Assembly (NCBI RefSeq): GCF_001649575.2
Contig: NC_051449.1
Location: 19,665,432-19,729,431 of the forward strand
DNA length: 64,000 nt
Reading direction: 5' to 3'
From: Kryptolebias marmoratus
Lineage: Eukaryota; Chordata; Actinopteri; Cyprinodontiformes; Rivulidae
Positions 49,735 through 61,700 of this stretch are shown here, one piece after another. Every line of letters begins with the position of its first letter. Position 1 is the stretch's first letter. The translations under genes and the position numbers were made by a program. The notes under the pieces are model-generated. The model searched no databases and was not told where the DNA came from. It worked only from the letters and a program-made list of their open reading frames with translations.

Positions 49735-50400
49735 CAAAGTTTAAACAAAGATATTGTGTGACCAGTTAGTGCTTGTAGTAAGTGTTGGGGATCAGTCTCA
49801 GCTACTACCATACCACGTTTAAGCTCAATGTGTGTAAAAAAGACCTGGAGCCATTTTTCTGTTTGCTAAGATTAATTAGCTGTGACAAACATCCTGAATC
49901 AGGTTGATGCCAAAAGTTAATCAGTTGTAGATGTACATCTAGTAATAATCTTTACTTAGCCTCATTAATTTATATCCAGTGGTTCATGAGATAATTTGCT
50001 AACAGACAGACAGGGCTGACTACAACAGTTAGTGCCAAAGTCTTATGCAAAAATATTGCATAATCTGTTAGTGATTGGAGTATGTGGTGGGGATAACTCT
50101 CAGCTACTACCTCACCAAATTCTAGCTCAATTTCTGTCAAACTGATTAAGTTAGGGCCATTTTTGTGTTAGCTGGGGTGGATTAGCTGTTTTAGCCATCC
50201 TGAATAGAAGTGGCTTTAAAAGTTAATCAGTTGTAGATGCACATCCAGTGATTATTTTCTGAGAGTTTCATTAAAATCCACGCAGTGGTTTATGAGATCT
50301 TTTGCTAACAGACAGAAAAACATAAGCACACACCGACAGAGGAACAATACATGATCACCTGTCTTTCATGGTGGTGGGCAATAATGAAAGGGAAAACAGA
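49735..50400. repeat. Two tandem family C repeats
   Basis: 'gatcagtctcagctactacc' occurs near 49790 and a near copy 'ataactctcagctactacct' near 50092, each followed by the same block ending in 'gagataatttgctaacagac' or 'gagatcttttgctaacagac'. The second runs into 'ctttcatggtggtgggcaat'. A third copy lies at 51160-51440 inside the plpp6 intron. Confidence 0.65.
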
Positions 50401-50587
50401 GAGGACATTTCCTGTCAAAACGTAACCTTTTTTTGGTCTGTTGTGACATTATTCCACCTCAGCCTCTCTTCTCAACATTGTGCTCAGGCTGAACAGCTTT
50501 TCTGGCTTTAAATGGGATTTTTGAATGTAAAATGCTGCATATAGTATGTTGTCTACTCTCACACACACACACACAAGTCCTCCTGAC

Positions 50588-52790
50588 CTAATGTTTCCAG
50601 TCTGCAGTCCAGAGTCCGGCGTAGGCCTGGTCCAGGCTCTCTCTCAGCCGCAGGAGCAGCGGGTCCTGCAGGCAGTCCCAGGACACCCAGAACTGTTCCA
50701 CCAGGCTGTACTGGCAGTATCCCATGGCCAAACCAAAGGCCACATCCGTCACGTAGTGTCGGGCCAGCAGCAGCCGGGACAGGCTCACCAGGACGGCCCA
50801 GCCCACCACCAGGACCCGCGTGGAGGCCGTGTCCGCCAGCTGGGCGAGGAAGAAGCGGGCGCACAAGGCCGCCCTGGACGCGTGGCCCGAGGGGAAGGAG
50901 TACCGCTCCACGAAGAAGGCCGACAGGATGTCAGAGCGGTTTGGAGCGGGCGTTCGGCGCCTAACCAGAGTCTTCACGGTTCTGACCAGCAGCAGGTCCA
51001 GAATCAGAGCTTGAAGGAGGAAAGAGGCACATGAAACACGGCTCAAGCTCAGTCTCCTTCTGGGGTTTAAACACTTTTCTATTTGTGACAAGGTTTATCA
51101 CATTAAAACAAGACAATCTTAAATATTATCTCACGTAATATCACAAGGTCTCATGCTATCTGTAAAAGCTCAGAATATGTGTTGGCTTGGGGGTGACTCT
51201 CAGCTACTATCACACAAAATTTTATATTAACTTCTGCAACACTGACTGACTAATTGCCGTTTTAGTGTTTACTGAGGTCAATTAGCTGTGGTGGCCAACT
51301 TAAATTGGGTTGGCTCCAAAAGTAGGACATCCCATGGTAACTTTCTTAAAGTTTTTTTTAAATCTGTCCTCTGGTTCATGAAATATTTTGCTAACAGACA
51401 GATGCACAAGCAGGCAAAAATGTCATTGTCCACTTTTTGAGCCCACCAGAACACTTTTGTTTTCAGCTTAGTGATCATTTATAGGGCCACAATGACAACA
51501 CGTTTTTTTTAAAGCTGTTATTTGTTGCTTGATATATTTTCACAAACTATTGAAAATTATTTATTAGCCATAACTTTAAAATGAATAAAAAATAATGTAA
51601 TATTTCTTAAAACTGCTTTATAAACTAAGTAGTATTAAAGAGAAACACGATATTCATAAAATGACATCTTTGCTACAAGATATAATGAAGTGTTACAACA
51701 ACCCTAACACTGACCCTTGACCCTGGGGCAGCATTCACTGGGGTTTAATTTTATTCCCCTTGTTGTTGTTGTGGAGCAAGTTGGTTGTGTGTGTGATCAA
51801 ACTGATGCTCTCACACGCGCGCACACACACTGCCTCGTCCTCAGTGGGCTCCAGTGTGCCAAGAATAGCTCTGGTATTTCACCAAAGCACAGCTCTGTAA
51901 TGTAAAGGTACAGGAGTGGGGACCTAAAGAGACCAGGCGACCAAAATAAACTATTCCCGTGTAGAATCATCGTGTTGACTGGATGACAGTCTGATCCTTC
52001 TGCTCCAGCCGCAGCTGTTTGGTTCTCGGTCCTGGCGCACAGAAACAGAACCGGTCCCTTGTTGTGTCCCTACGGGACCTGGACGGTCTGACGCGGCTCC
52101 AGACTGGTGGTCTGTGTCAGTAGCCATTAGATTTGCTCAGCTCGGAGCGGACGGAAACGGCGCGCCACAATGACTGACAAATCTCTCACTTTGGTTTTGG
52201 CACAGTCGTGCGTAAAAACGCACCAGCTGTTTTCCGGCCTGGCGCACCAACAGCATCCACCTAAATGACACCAGGCTGAAAGGTCATTGAAATTGTTAAA
52301 TTAATGAAGCTGTAATAAGTTTTCTGAATTACACATAATTATTTACTGTAAATTAATATTTAAGCTACAAAAAAACTAAGCAGACGTGTGCAGATGAACT
52401 CAGAGGACACTTTGTCTCACCCAGGCTCAGATTCAGCATGACCTCCTGCTCCGCCGCGCTCTCCCCGCGGAGCAGGGTGTACACGGTCCCGACGAGCCAG
52501 GGGACCACATGTCCCGAGAACTCCACCAGCCGAACCAGGGGCCGAATGCTGCCCCACGACGACTCCTCGCACGCGCACACCCCGAGCCGCTTGGACAGCC
52601 ACAGATCCACGGCCAGCAGGAACCGGAGCGCGATGGCGAGCATGGGCTGGTTGAGACTCACGGAGAAGTCCTCGGGAGAGAAGTACGGACAGCTGGCGGC
52701 CCGGCGGCGGCCCGGGTGCGCCTCAGACGGTGCCCGGCTTCCACACACCACCGCTCGGCAGCTGTTCCGTCTGCTCGCCGCTAAGGACAT
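50588..52790 (-). CDS. plpp6: Polyisoprenoid diphosphate/phosphate phosphohydrolase (PLPP6-like)
   Basis: Membrane PAP2-family phosphatase. Mammalian PLPP6 dephosphorylates presqualene and other isoprenoid diphosphates at the ER/nuclear envelope. Two exons: 52421-52790 and 50588-51009, phase 1, 263 residues. Exon 1 has a basic N-terminus, then [40 protein letters not shown]. Exon 2 has the catalytic motifs: C1 [10 protein letters not shown]2 [14 protein letters not shown]3 [16 protein letters not shown] distinguishes it from PLPP7 (PAGH). In C1 the family Arg-Pro is Thr-Pro (codon ACG). ATG 52790 sits in a good context (GAGAAGATGTCC); an in-frame ATG at 52898 is the alternative. Human PLPP6 is intronless as I recall it; here there is a 1.4-kb intron. 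Confidence 0.88.
51010..52420 (-). other. plpp6-like intron
   Basis: Holds a family C repeat (51160-51440) and, in its 5' part (51950-52260), GC-richer sequence with words such as 'ggacggaaacggcgcgccac' that may belong to a regulatory element. No further exon was recognised. Confidence 0.5.
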
Positions 52791-53742
52791 CTTCTCTTGG
52801 ACAGAGCGTCCTCGGTGATCCGTCCGCGTCTCTGTAGGGAGCTCGTGAACCCCGCTGCGCTCAGACGGAGGACATCCTGCAAACGGGTCCCTGCACACTG
52901 GAGCTGCAGGGTCACAGGCTCAGAACCGGACTCCTCTCCTCACGTGACTGGGAGAGAACTTTTTCTGCCAAACACTTTTATAGGTTTATTTCTCTTTGTC
53001 TGTAAGCAATGATAATAATAATGAATAACACACACTTCGGCATGATTGGTAGAGATTCTGTCTCGAATGAGGTGTTGGAACCACACAAACATCTGAACCA
53101 AACCAGCTGTTTCTGTGCCTGCAGGTCTAATAACGAACCCAAATCAATTTAGAGCTAGTCTCAAAACCTGAGTTTGGCTGGAAAGCTATAATGAGGATGT
53201 CATGAATTGTAAATTGTCTGTTTCTTTTTTAAAATACTGCTTGGAATGTTAAAAAGCAGCATTCAGGTTACATCACACTGAAGTTGTCGGTGCACAATGA
53301 AACAAAAAGTAGCTAAAAGTAGAACAAAGAGAACAATGTTTTTTAAAGATTTAAAGACATCTCAATGTGGTGGAAATATCTGTGAGTAAAGTTAATCTTT
53401 TGAAAAGTACAAGAGTTACAAAAATGAAAATAATATTACCATAGATGAGCACAATGTTTTGACAGCTAAAATAGCACAAATTGCTTAAAAACTACACAAA
53501 ACATTTGAAAACTGAAAACTATAGAGTGACTGTCAATTAAGCATAAACAAAATGTACAATTTCTAATGCAAAGAAACAGCAGCATGAAGAGTAGCCACCA
53601 CGGTGTGCATGTAAAATGTGTTTTATCAGTGTTTCAATCAACCTGTGGTATAAGTGTGTGTGGGTGTGTGTTTCAGAAAGCACTTTCCACCCCACCTCTC
53701 TGTGTCTCTGCCAGTTGTCAGAGCAGCTGCTGAACACACAGA
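52791..53742. promoter_or_regulatory. Divergent intergenic region plpp6 / prdx6
   Basis: About 0.95 kb separates the start codons of plpp6 (minus) and the first prdx6 (plus). The plpp6 side (52791-52950) is GC-rich. The prdx6 side carries a 5' UTR-like segment ending 'cagttgtcagagcagctgct' that has a counterpart upstream of the second prdx6 copy ('ctgtcagtcgtcagacctgc'). A shared bidirectional promoter is possible but not demonstrated. Confidence 0.4.
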
Positions 53743-56700
53743 ATGTCAGGACTGCTGCTGGGAGATATATTCCCTGACTTTGAGGCGGAGACCACCGTTG
53801 GGAGAATTAAATTCTATGAATATCTTGGTGATTCGTGAGTATGCTTGTTGATTATTGGCAAAAAAGGCAAATTCACATTGAGACTACAGTTAAAAGAAAA
53901 AAAGAGTGAGCTTAAGGGTTATTTTTTGGCCTTAAGGCCCCTAATATATCTGATTCTGAGGAGTGCCAAGCTCCAGTCCTTGGGGGCCACTATCCTCCAA
54001 GGTGTCCTTGTCTCTCTGCTCTAACACACATGATTCAAGTCAATGAATTACTTCATCAGCAGGTCACCAACTTCTGCAAAAGCCAGTTAATAAGCCATTC
54101 TTTTAGATCAGGCATGCTGAAACAGGAGCATATCTAAAACAAGGAAAATGGTGGCCTGCTATATTACGAGAGAAGATTTTAAAGATTTTTAAACTGCTTG
54201 TAGAACCATTTTTGGCAATCATACATTTTTGAAACTCCAATCCGTTTCTCACATTACAGTGGATGTTTTTTATTTCATTTGTTTTTACATTGATGTGCAG
54301 GCAAAATCAGAAAAAAAAACCCTGATCTCACCTGACAAGCAGATTAAAAATCAAGCAATCAGGCACGCGTAGGCGTGCAGACACAAAATATCAAACGAAA
54401 ACAGCTTACAGATCAATAAACAGATAAACTGCCGCTGTGGCTGGGCTCACTGTCCTGTGGCAAGACTCCATTTGGGATAAACTTCAGCTGTCAGACAGAC
54501 TTATGCGCTAGAATACTTTCATATATGAAAGATTTTGCGGTTCACACAATGAGTGCAAGGTGCTCAGGTCTTGCAGCTGCAAAACAAGCCCAAACCATCA
54601 CACCTCTTCCACTGTGCTGACAGCTGATATGAGGTGTTTTGCTGATATTCTGTGTTTGAACCTTTCTAATTGTGCTTCTGTGCGTTATGCCCAAACATCT
54701 CAACCTTGGCCTGTCCAAAGAGCATCGTTCCTGAAGTCTTCTAGCTCATTTTGACCAAGATTCAGTTATAAGATGAGCAGAGTTTATCTGTAAGTCTGTG
54801 TGACACCAGAAACATATTAGCATTGAAAGCATTAGCAAACTGGACAAATGGCAGACCTAAAGAAGTCTTGACCACAGAGAAGCCTCGCACAATCACACTG
54901 CCAAGCTCAAAAGATTAACATAAAGCACCCGTGACAATGTTCTGGCAACTTTACAATGACAAAACAGGTCACATCCTGTCAATTTGGTGTCAGATTCTTA
55001 TCAGAGACCATTAACCCAACAAGCATTTACACGCTTGATGTTAGGAAGTGATTGTCTTCATCTCATGAGTGGGCACTGAGCAGGAAAGAAACCTGGTCAC
55101 AAAATACCCAAACCCATGTCTCTTACAGATGGGGAATTCTCTTCTCTCACCCCAAAGACTACACTCCAGTGTGCACCACAGAGCTGGGTCGGGTTGTCAG
55201 ACTGAACAGTGAGTTCAGCAAACGCAACGTCAAATTAATTGCCCTGTCGATCGACTGCTTGGAGGACCACCATGGCTGGAGCAAGGTGATCTTAATGCAT
55301 TCCTATTGATTTATTTCTGTCTGCAGAATTTGGTTTTCCATCTATATCAATGAACGAAAGTAGCCGTGTTAACGTTAAATCCATCAGTGAGAAAATATGC
55401 TTTACTCTTTGAAATAATTAATTATAGACATTTTGATTGGAAAACTGCATGTTTCCACATCCAGAGGAGCCAATTGAGGTGGTTGGGGCATCTGGTAAGG
55501 ATGTCTCCAAGGTAGATGTTCTGGTCATGTCCAACTGGGAGGAGACCCCGGGAGGACCCAGGACACGCTGGAGAGACTATGTCTCTTGGCTGGCCTGGGA
55601 ATGCCTTGGAATTCTCCTGGAAGAGCTGGAGGAGGTGGCTGAGGAAAGATGTTTGGGCTTCCCTGCTCAAGCTGCTGCCTCCATGACCCGACTCCAGAAT
55701 GAGCAGCAGATAATGGATAGATGTAACTGCATGTTTCATCCATTTTTGATATATTGTAAAGTTATGACCTGAAAAACTTATGTTTGATTGCACTTCATAG
55801 CAGAGTATGTTTAAGTTGCAATTATCAAAGCCATTAAGAGATGAAGTGATCATATCACAAAGTATTATTCTGCTAACAAACAGTAAGATATTTGTTAGGA
55901 CCTGACTTATTTGGCATATTCTGAACGTCCACTCAGACATTACAGATTGACACACAACAACACACACAAGCAACATTTTTAAAAACACTTCAGAGGACAA
56001 ACTAAACTCAGTATTTAAAAATACAACTCTACACTTGACAAATTCGAAGTTGTGTTTGTGATGTTGTGACCTTCTATAGCATATAATATACCGCCACAAA
56101 AGACAATTTCTTGTTTAGGTTCTTTTTTTTTGGAAAATCCACCACAGGTCTCGTCCCAGTGTGTCTCACCTTTTATATTGTGACACCTCTCTCTCTGATT
56201 AGGACATCCTGGCTTACAACTGTGAGGATTATGAGAGCTGCGCACTGCCCTTTCCCATCATAGCAGACAGAAACCGCGAGCTGGCAGTCAGCCTGGGCAT
56301 GATGGACCCTGATGTACGAGACGAGAATGACCTGCCTCTTACTGCTCGCTGCGTGAGTATCACAACGACCCTGTTCACACTGGATGATGACCTGATCATA
56401 ACAGAGCGAGTTTGGGAGAACCTCCTTCAGTGGGAAGGCAATCATGGCGCTGGTACACTCTTAACATTCTCAAAATAGGTTTTCCTGCTATTTTCTGCAC
56501 CCCCAAAATGTTCTCCTGCATCCTCACCATGGCCTATATGTCAGCAGCGCATTGCCACATCAATGCTATACCCACGATCGCACCACGCTCTAAGCTCCAC
56601 CCTAACAGGACTCAGTCAGAGCACTCTAAGATGCAGCTATGAACTAGAAGATCATGCCACTCTAGTACGGCACATACAGTCATGGGTATCTGCACTAGGT

Positions 56701-57750
56701 TGTTTGCATGACCTTGTCATGATCTACAGAATTATTGTGTGTATATATATATATATAATATAGGTTCTTGGGCATTCAACATCAGTTTCAGCCTTACTGT
56801 GGAGCAAAAAAAAAAAACAATTCAGCAGCATGAGAACCTCGACCACATTCATTCTTCTTCCAGCCAAGAGTGTTGTAACAACTTCCTTAGAGGACTGCCA
56901 ATGCAATGTGAGAACAACGGGGTTATGGCCTAGGCAAAAGGCTGGAGTAGCCAGTCAGGCTTCAAATTCTCAATGACCAAACATCATAGGTGCAAATGAG
57001 CTACATGTCATGGCTACGCTGCGACCACATTTCCCCACCCAGGACCCTGATACTCTGCTACCACGACGATAAACCTCCACAACCCTGCTACAGAAGTTCT
57101 GTCCATGCTCAAAACCCACTGCTAATGAGGGGCCACCTGCACTTTTAATCTGCATCTAAAAACCTTGCCAAGACCCTGCAACATCCATCCATGCCCTGGC
57201 TGTTTGTATTTTTTAAAATGTCATAGTGGGATTTTCATTCTGTGTAAAGGGAGCTTACTGTGATTCACTTTTAAACTTGTTCCACTGAAACCTATAAATA
57301 TCAAACAATGAGTCTTCTAAGTTTCCACCCTATTTTTCATTCTTGTGTAGGTGTTCCTCATTGGTCCTGACAAAACGCTGAAACTCTCCCTGCTGTATCC
57401 GGACCCTACGGGACGCAGCTTTGATGAAATCCTGCGAGTGGTTGACTCCCTCCAGCTTACAAATATGATACAAGTAAACACCCCTGCCGACTGGAAGGTA
57501 GGTCCAGCATTTGAGGGTGACTTCAGCTGGCAGTCCTGCAGCTGTCTGCACAGATTAAAGAAACAAGAGTTGACCTGTGGCACCTTAAAAGTGTCCCGAT
57601 TCTGTTTCACAGCCTGGAGACAATGTGATTGTGCCTTCCAGCATGTCTGAGGACGAGGCTGCATCTTTGTTCCCAGCTGGGGTCCACACCAAAGAACTGC
57701 CCTCTGGCAAGACTTATCTCCGCTTCACGCCGCAACCACAAATCCAGTAA
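53743..57750 (+). CDS. prdx6: Peroxiredoxin 6, upstream tandem copy
   Basis: 1-Cys peroxiredoxin that reduces H2O2 and phospholipid hydroperoxides; vertebrate PRDX6 also has calcium-independent phospholipase A2 activity. Five exons: 53743-53834, 55129-55285, 56203-56352, 57351-57497, 57613-57750. They total 684 bases, 227 residues, phases consistent, close to the usual 224. The peroxidatic Cys is in DYTPVCTTELGR (human Cys47). The lipase nucleophile motif GDSWG is present (human Ser32). The residue matching human His26 is Tyr25 (KFYEYLGDSWG, codon TAT), so phospholipase function is doubtful. GPDKTLKLSLLYP keeps the Asp region of the triad, and the C-terminal 1-Cys domain ends LPSGKTYLRFTPQPQ. 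Extra Cys residues occur in SIDCLEDHHGWSK and ESCALPFP. Confidence 0.95.
53835..55128 (+). other. prdx6 copy 1 intron 1 with antisense Tc1 remnant
   Basis: 54545-54770 is the reverse complement of a Tc1-like transposase segment ('gtgctgatatgaggtgtttt'-like block, 'gcccaaacatctcaaccttg', 'tgtccaaagagcatcgttcc'), heavily decayed. The last ~55 bases before exon 2 ('actgagcaggaaagaaacct', 'tgtctcttacag') are homologous to the same place in the second copy. Confidence 0.6.
55445..55735 (+). mobile_element. Rex3-like LINE 3' end
   Basis: Frame 55437-55772 includes GPRTRWRDYVSWLAWECLGI then EELEEVAEERCLGFPAQAAA, the characteristic C-terminus of Rex3/RTE-type fish LINE proteins, followed by an imperfect GATA/GATG tail ('gataatggatagatg'). 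It lies within intron 2 of prdx6 copy 1 and is not a host gene. Confidence 0.85.
56353..57350 (+). other. prdx6 copy 1 intron 3
   Basis: A 1-kb intron with a TA-repeat (56741-56759) and a C-poor, weakly structured sequence at 56860-57180 that may be old repeat material. No gene was recognised. Confidence 0.5.
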
Positions 57751-58319
57751 GCGTGCAAGGATCCTTAATATTCAGACTGAACCAAAATCCAGACCTTCTA
57801 AGTCCTGAAGGTCCTGCTCATCTTCCTCTGGAGCAGAAAGTCCAGTCCAGCTGGCAGACAGATCAGAAACAGACTTAACGTACACAATAATTTTTAGTCA
57901 TTTAGACATTTTACTGTAGCACAGGGAGGCTGAACTAGGGATAAAAACATTGAAATATAAAGTGTTTTTCGTTTTCTGTGTTATATTATAAAAGGTTTTT
58001 TTTTTAATCTGAATTCGCTGATGTTGATTTTTAATGTCTTGTGGTTCGATAATTCACTTGTGTCAAACGACAAATATATATATAATTAAATATAATTCAT
58101 ATAAAGTACTGAACTTGAAGTAGCTTCGTTTTGACTTCCAGACACAACTGTCTGAAGCATTAAGTCAGCTGTAAAGGATTTGCTGTTCTTTTGAACCCGG
58201 TCGATCTGCATCAACGAAGAGCTTATCGACTCTGATCCTGGGATTGAGCGTCAAAGAACAGCAGAGGTGATCCAAACAGGAAAAGGAAGGAGACGAATAT
58301 GCTACTAACAGTCAGTGGG

Positions 58320-58615
58320 AGGTTCGATTACACCAGTATGCCACATGTCAAAGTGTTCTTGGGCAAGACACTCAACCCCTCACTGCCTCCAATATGTGCC
58401 CCATCTGTGTATGAATGTGATCTAAAACACCGATTAGGCTCTATAGAATGATTTATTCAGATCAGCTTTGTAGATATTTGTAGAGACTCAATGGAGTGCT
58501 GTATGAATGTGCGTGTGGATGGATAAATGAAGGCACACATTGTGTTGTAAAGCACTTTGAGTGGCCTGGTTGGTTAGAAAGGCACTATAAAATACAGTAT
58601 ATTTACCATTAAACA
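58320..58615. repeat. Interspersed fish repeat between the prdx6 copies
   Basis: Shows 'gttcttgggcaagacactca' 'acccctcactgcctcc' at the left and 'gtaaagcactttgagtggcc' 'gcactataaaatacagtata' at the right, the layout of a very common fish dispersed repeat. It is in the intergenic space of the tandem pair. Confidence 0.7.
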
Positions 58616-58796
58616 CGTCCAGTCAGAGTTCCTGATTTCAGTTTCTGAACGGAGACAATCATAGCTTGTGTGGGCATTTCAGAGTTAACTTCCCACCCTT
58701 TGTCTCTTTCTCTCTCTGTCTCTCTCTCTTTGCGTCTCTCTGGCTGTCAGTCGTCAGACCTGCTGCCGAACACGCAACCCCCTCCACTTTCGCAGG

Positions 58797-61700
58797 ATGC
58801 CTGGGCTGCTGCTCGGAGACGTGTTTCCTGATTTTGAGGCAGAGACCACCATTGGGAGGATTAAATTCCATGAATATCTCGGTGATTCGTGAGTAGACTT
58901 GTTGAGAAGCAGAAGAAAATTCACAGACTGATTGAGAATTCAGTTTAAAAGAAGGGAGAGAGATTTGAGGAGTCTGTGCAAGTTTTTTTAAGCACTTCCT
59001 GACTTGTGCTAAATAAAAACCAAGATGAGCTTCACCTATAGGCCTGTTGCCTATAGTTGTGTGAGCTGTTAAAATATTCTTTCAGTGAATAAATTGAGAG
59101 ATGAATGTATTTGTTAGACATTAGATGAACTGTTTGTCATGGGTCTGATGATGTGTTAAAACACAACTTAGTAAGAACCACAAGAGACTTTACAAACTTA
59201 CATCTCTGACCTCTTAAAAAAAATCCCCTCTGTTATCAGTCTGGTAACTTACCAACTACAAACCGTATCCTGTTTTTCTAATGTAAGATTCTTATCAAAG
59301 TCCTTCAACTTCACCAGCCAGCAACACCTTTCAAATACTGACAACTGCAAACCTTTAGAGAAAATCAAATTTAGAGAAAATAAAAAATATTTGTTGATTG
59401 AAAATGAATGAAATATATATATATACACTGCCCATGTGGAAAAATAGGGTGAGCTGGGCGTTTTTTTTTTTTGTATATATACATATAGATATATACATAA
59501 ACAACAACAAAAAAATGTCACCCACTTCAAACGATTTGTTTTACATATGCAGTTCCACTTTCACTTCAAGCTCAGGTCCTCTACCAGAGGCCTGGGAGCT
59601 TGAGGGTTCTCCTCAGTATCTTAGCTGTTTATAGGACTGTGCTCTTCTAGACAGAGATCTCTGAGGTTGTTCCTGGGATCTGTTGGAGCCATTCTTCCAG
59701 TTTGGGGGTCACAGCACCCAGTGCTCCGATGACCACTGGTACAACTGAGGCCTTGATGCTCCACAACTTCTCTATTTCCTCTTTCAGCCCTTGGTATTTC
59801 TCCAGCTTCTCGTTCTCCTTCTTCCTGATGTTACAGTTGGTTGCAATTGCTGCATCTATCACAACTCTGCCTTCTTCTGTATCTTGTCGACCACCATGAT
59901 GTCTGGTTGGTTTGCCATCACCTGTTTGTCACCCTCGATTCCTATTGTGGAAGCCCCACAATACCTTAGCCCTGCAATTCTCCACCACCCTTGGTGGAGT
60001 TTCCCACTTTGACTGTGGGACTTCCAGTCCATACTCAGTACAGATGTTCCTGTACACTAATCCAGTCACTTGTATGGTTTGCCTGCCTGCTTCTTACACC
60101 TTGCTATTATGTGCTGGACTGTCTCAGGAGCATCTTTGCACAGCCTGTATCTTGGGTCCTATCTGGTATGATAGACCTCATTCTCTGCTGCTCTTGTGCT
60201 GCCATAATTCGTGCTTCTGTGCTGTCCTTATAGCCACCGGTAAGAGTAATCAATATCAGCCACTTCCTCAATCTGCCATGCAGTGCAGGGGCTTATCTTT
60301 TTATGATGGTTCCTCTTTTATGAGGAACCATCATATACAATATGGTTTCATTTTATTTCATTACTTTTGTTTTAGCAAACAAATAAAAAAACTCATTATG
60401 CTCAAGATTTACTTTACAAGGGCAACCTGGCCAAAAGGTCAGTAGCATACATCATAAAACAATGATCAAAAACAAGTAGCACTGTAGGATAAAACATAGT
60501 TATTTTACCCACATAAATTATTTCCAAGTTGGCATAATGGTAATTTGGAATTTGGAAATAACTCCATTCTCCATTTCATGTAATATTGTGAAATGTCACA
60601 CTAAAAGTATGTGTTGTGAATGACTCATCTACTACCACACCAAATTTTGGCTCAATAGCTGTAAAACTGGCTGATTTATAGCCATTTTTGTGTTGGCTAA
60701 AATTAATTAGCTGTGGCAGCCATCTTAAATTTGATTGACTCCAAAGGATAATTAATTGTAGGGTACAGCCAATGATTACTTTCTTAATTTTTTTTTATTA
60801 AACCCTTTCCAGCGAGTGGTTCATGAGGTATTCTGGGGACAGATATATGAACACAGACACAGACAAAACAATTATCATCTGCCTTTGCCTTTCAGCGGCA
60901 GGCAATAATGAACAAGGCATGACATATTACAAGCTGTTCTACAGTTATTTAACAAAATAAAGTACAAGCACTTTATGAGTCATCTAGTACAACCTTTCAA
61001 TCAACAGCTTGTACTTTTTTCATGGAATTGCTTCATTTTATTGAGGTTTGTGAGCATTCATTTCTGCACAGCTTTTTAAGATTTCACAGCATTTTAATCA
61101 GGTCGTGGTCAGGTTGCTTTAGCTGTTGCAACACCTTTATTCTGTTTTTTTCAACCATTCTACTGTTGGTTTGCTGCTGTGTTAGGGATCATCGTCCTTT
61201 TGCATGACCTAGTTTCAGACTTCAGCTGTGAGACAGGTGACGTCAGTTCTGACTTTAAATACTTTGACTTAGAGTAGTTCAAGGCTGACTCAATGTCTCA
61301 AGGTGCTCAGGTCTCGTGGCTGCAAAGCAAGCCTAAATCATCAATACTCCACCACCGTGCTTGGCAGTTGATATGATGTGTTTGTGCTGATATATTGTTT
61401 GGTATTTCCAAACATGTCCCTGTGCATTATAGCCAAACAAATCCACTTCGGTCTTTTCTTTCCAAACATTGCTTCAAAAATAGATAGCTAATGTGGAATT
61501 TTACAAACCTAATAATTTCCTAACTGATTGTAAATGATCTTGTAACACTTTCCAGATTGATAGGCAGGAGTAGCTGCTTCTCTGTGATCCTATGATCATA
61601 TAGAGAAGCAATGTCTTAAGATGTCAGCAATGATCATAGGAGCTGGGGGTAAATTTCCACCTTGATACTGCCAACATTTCTGCTTTTATAGAGATTATAG

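Noticed and set aside
55437..55772. 111-codon plus-strand frame in prdx6 intron 2
   Set aside because: Recognised as the C-terminus of a Rex3-like LINE with a tetranucleotide tail, not a host exon.
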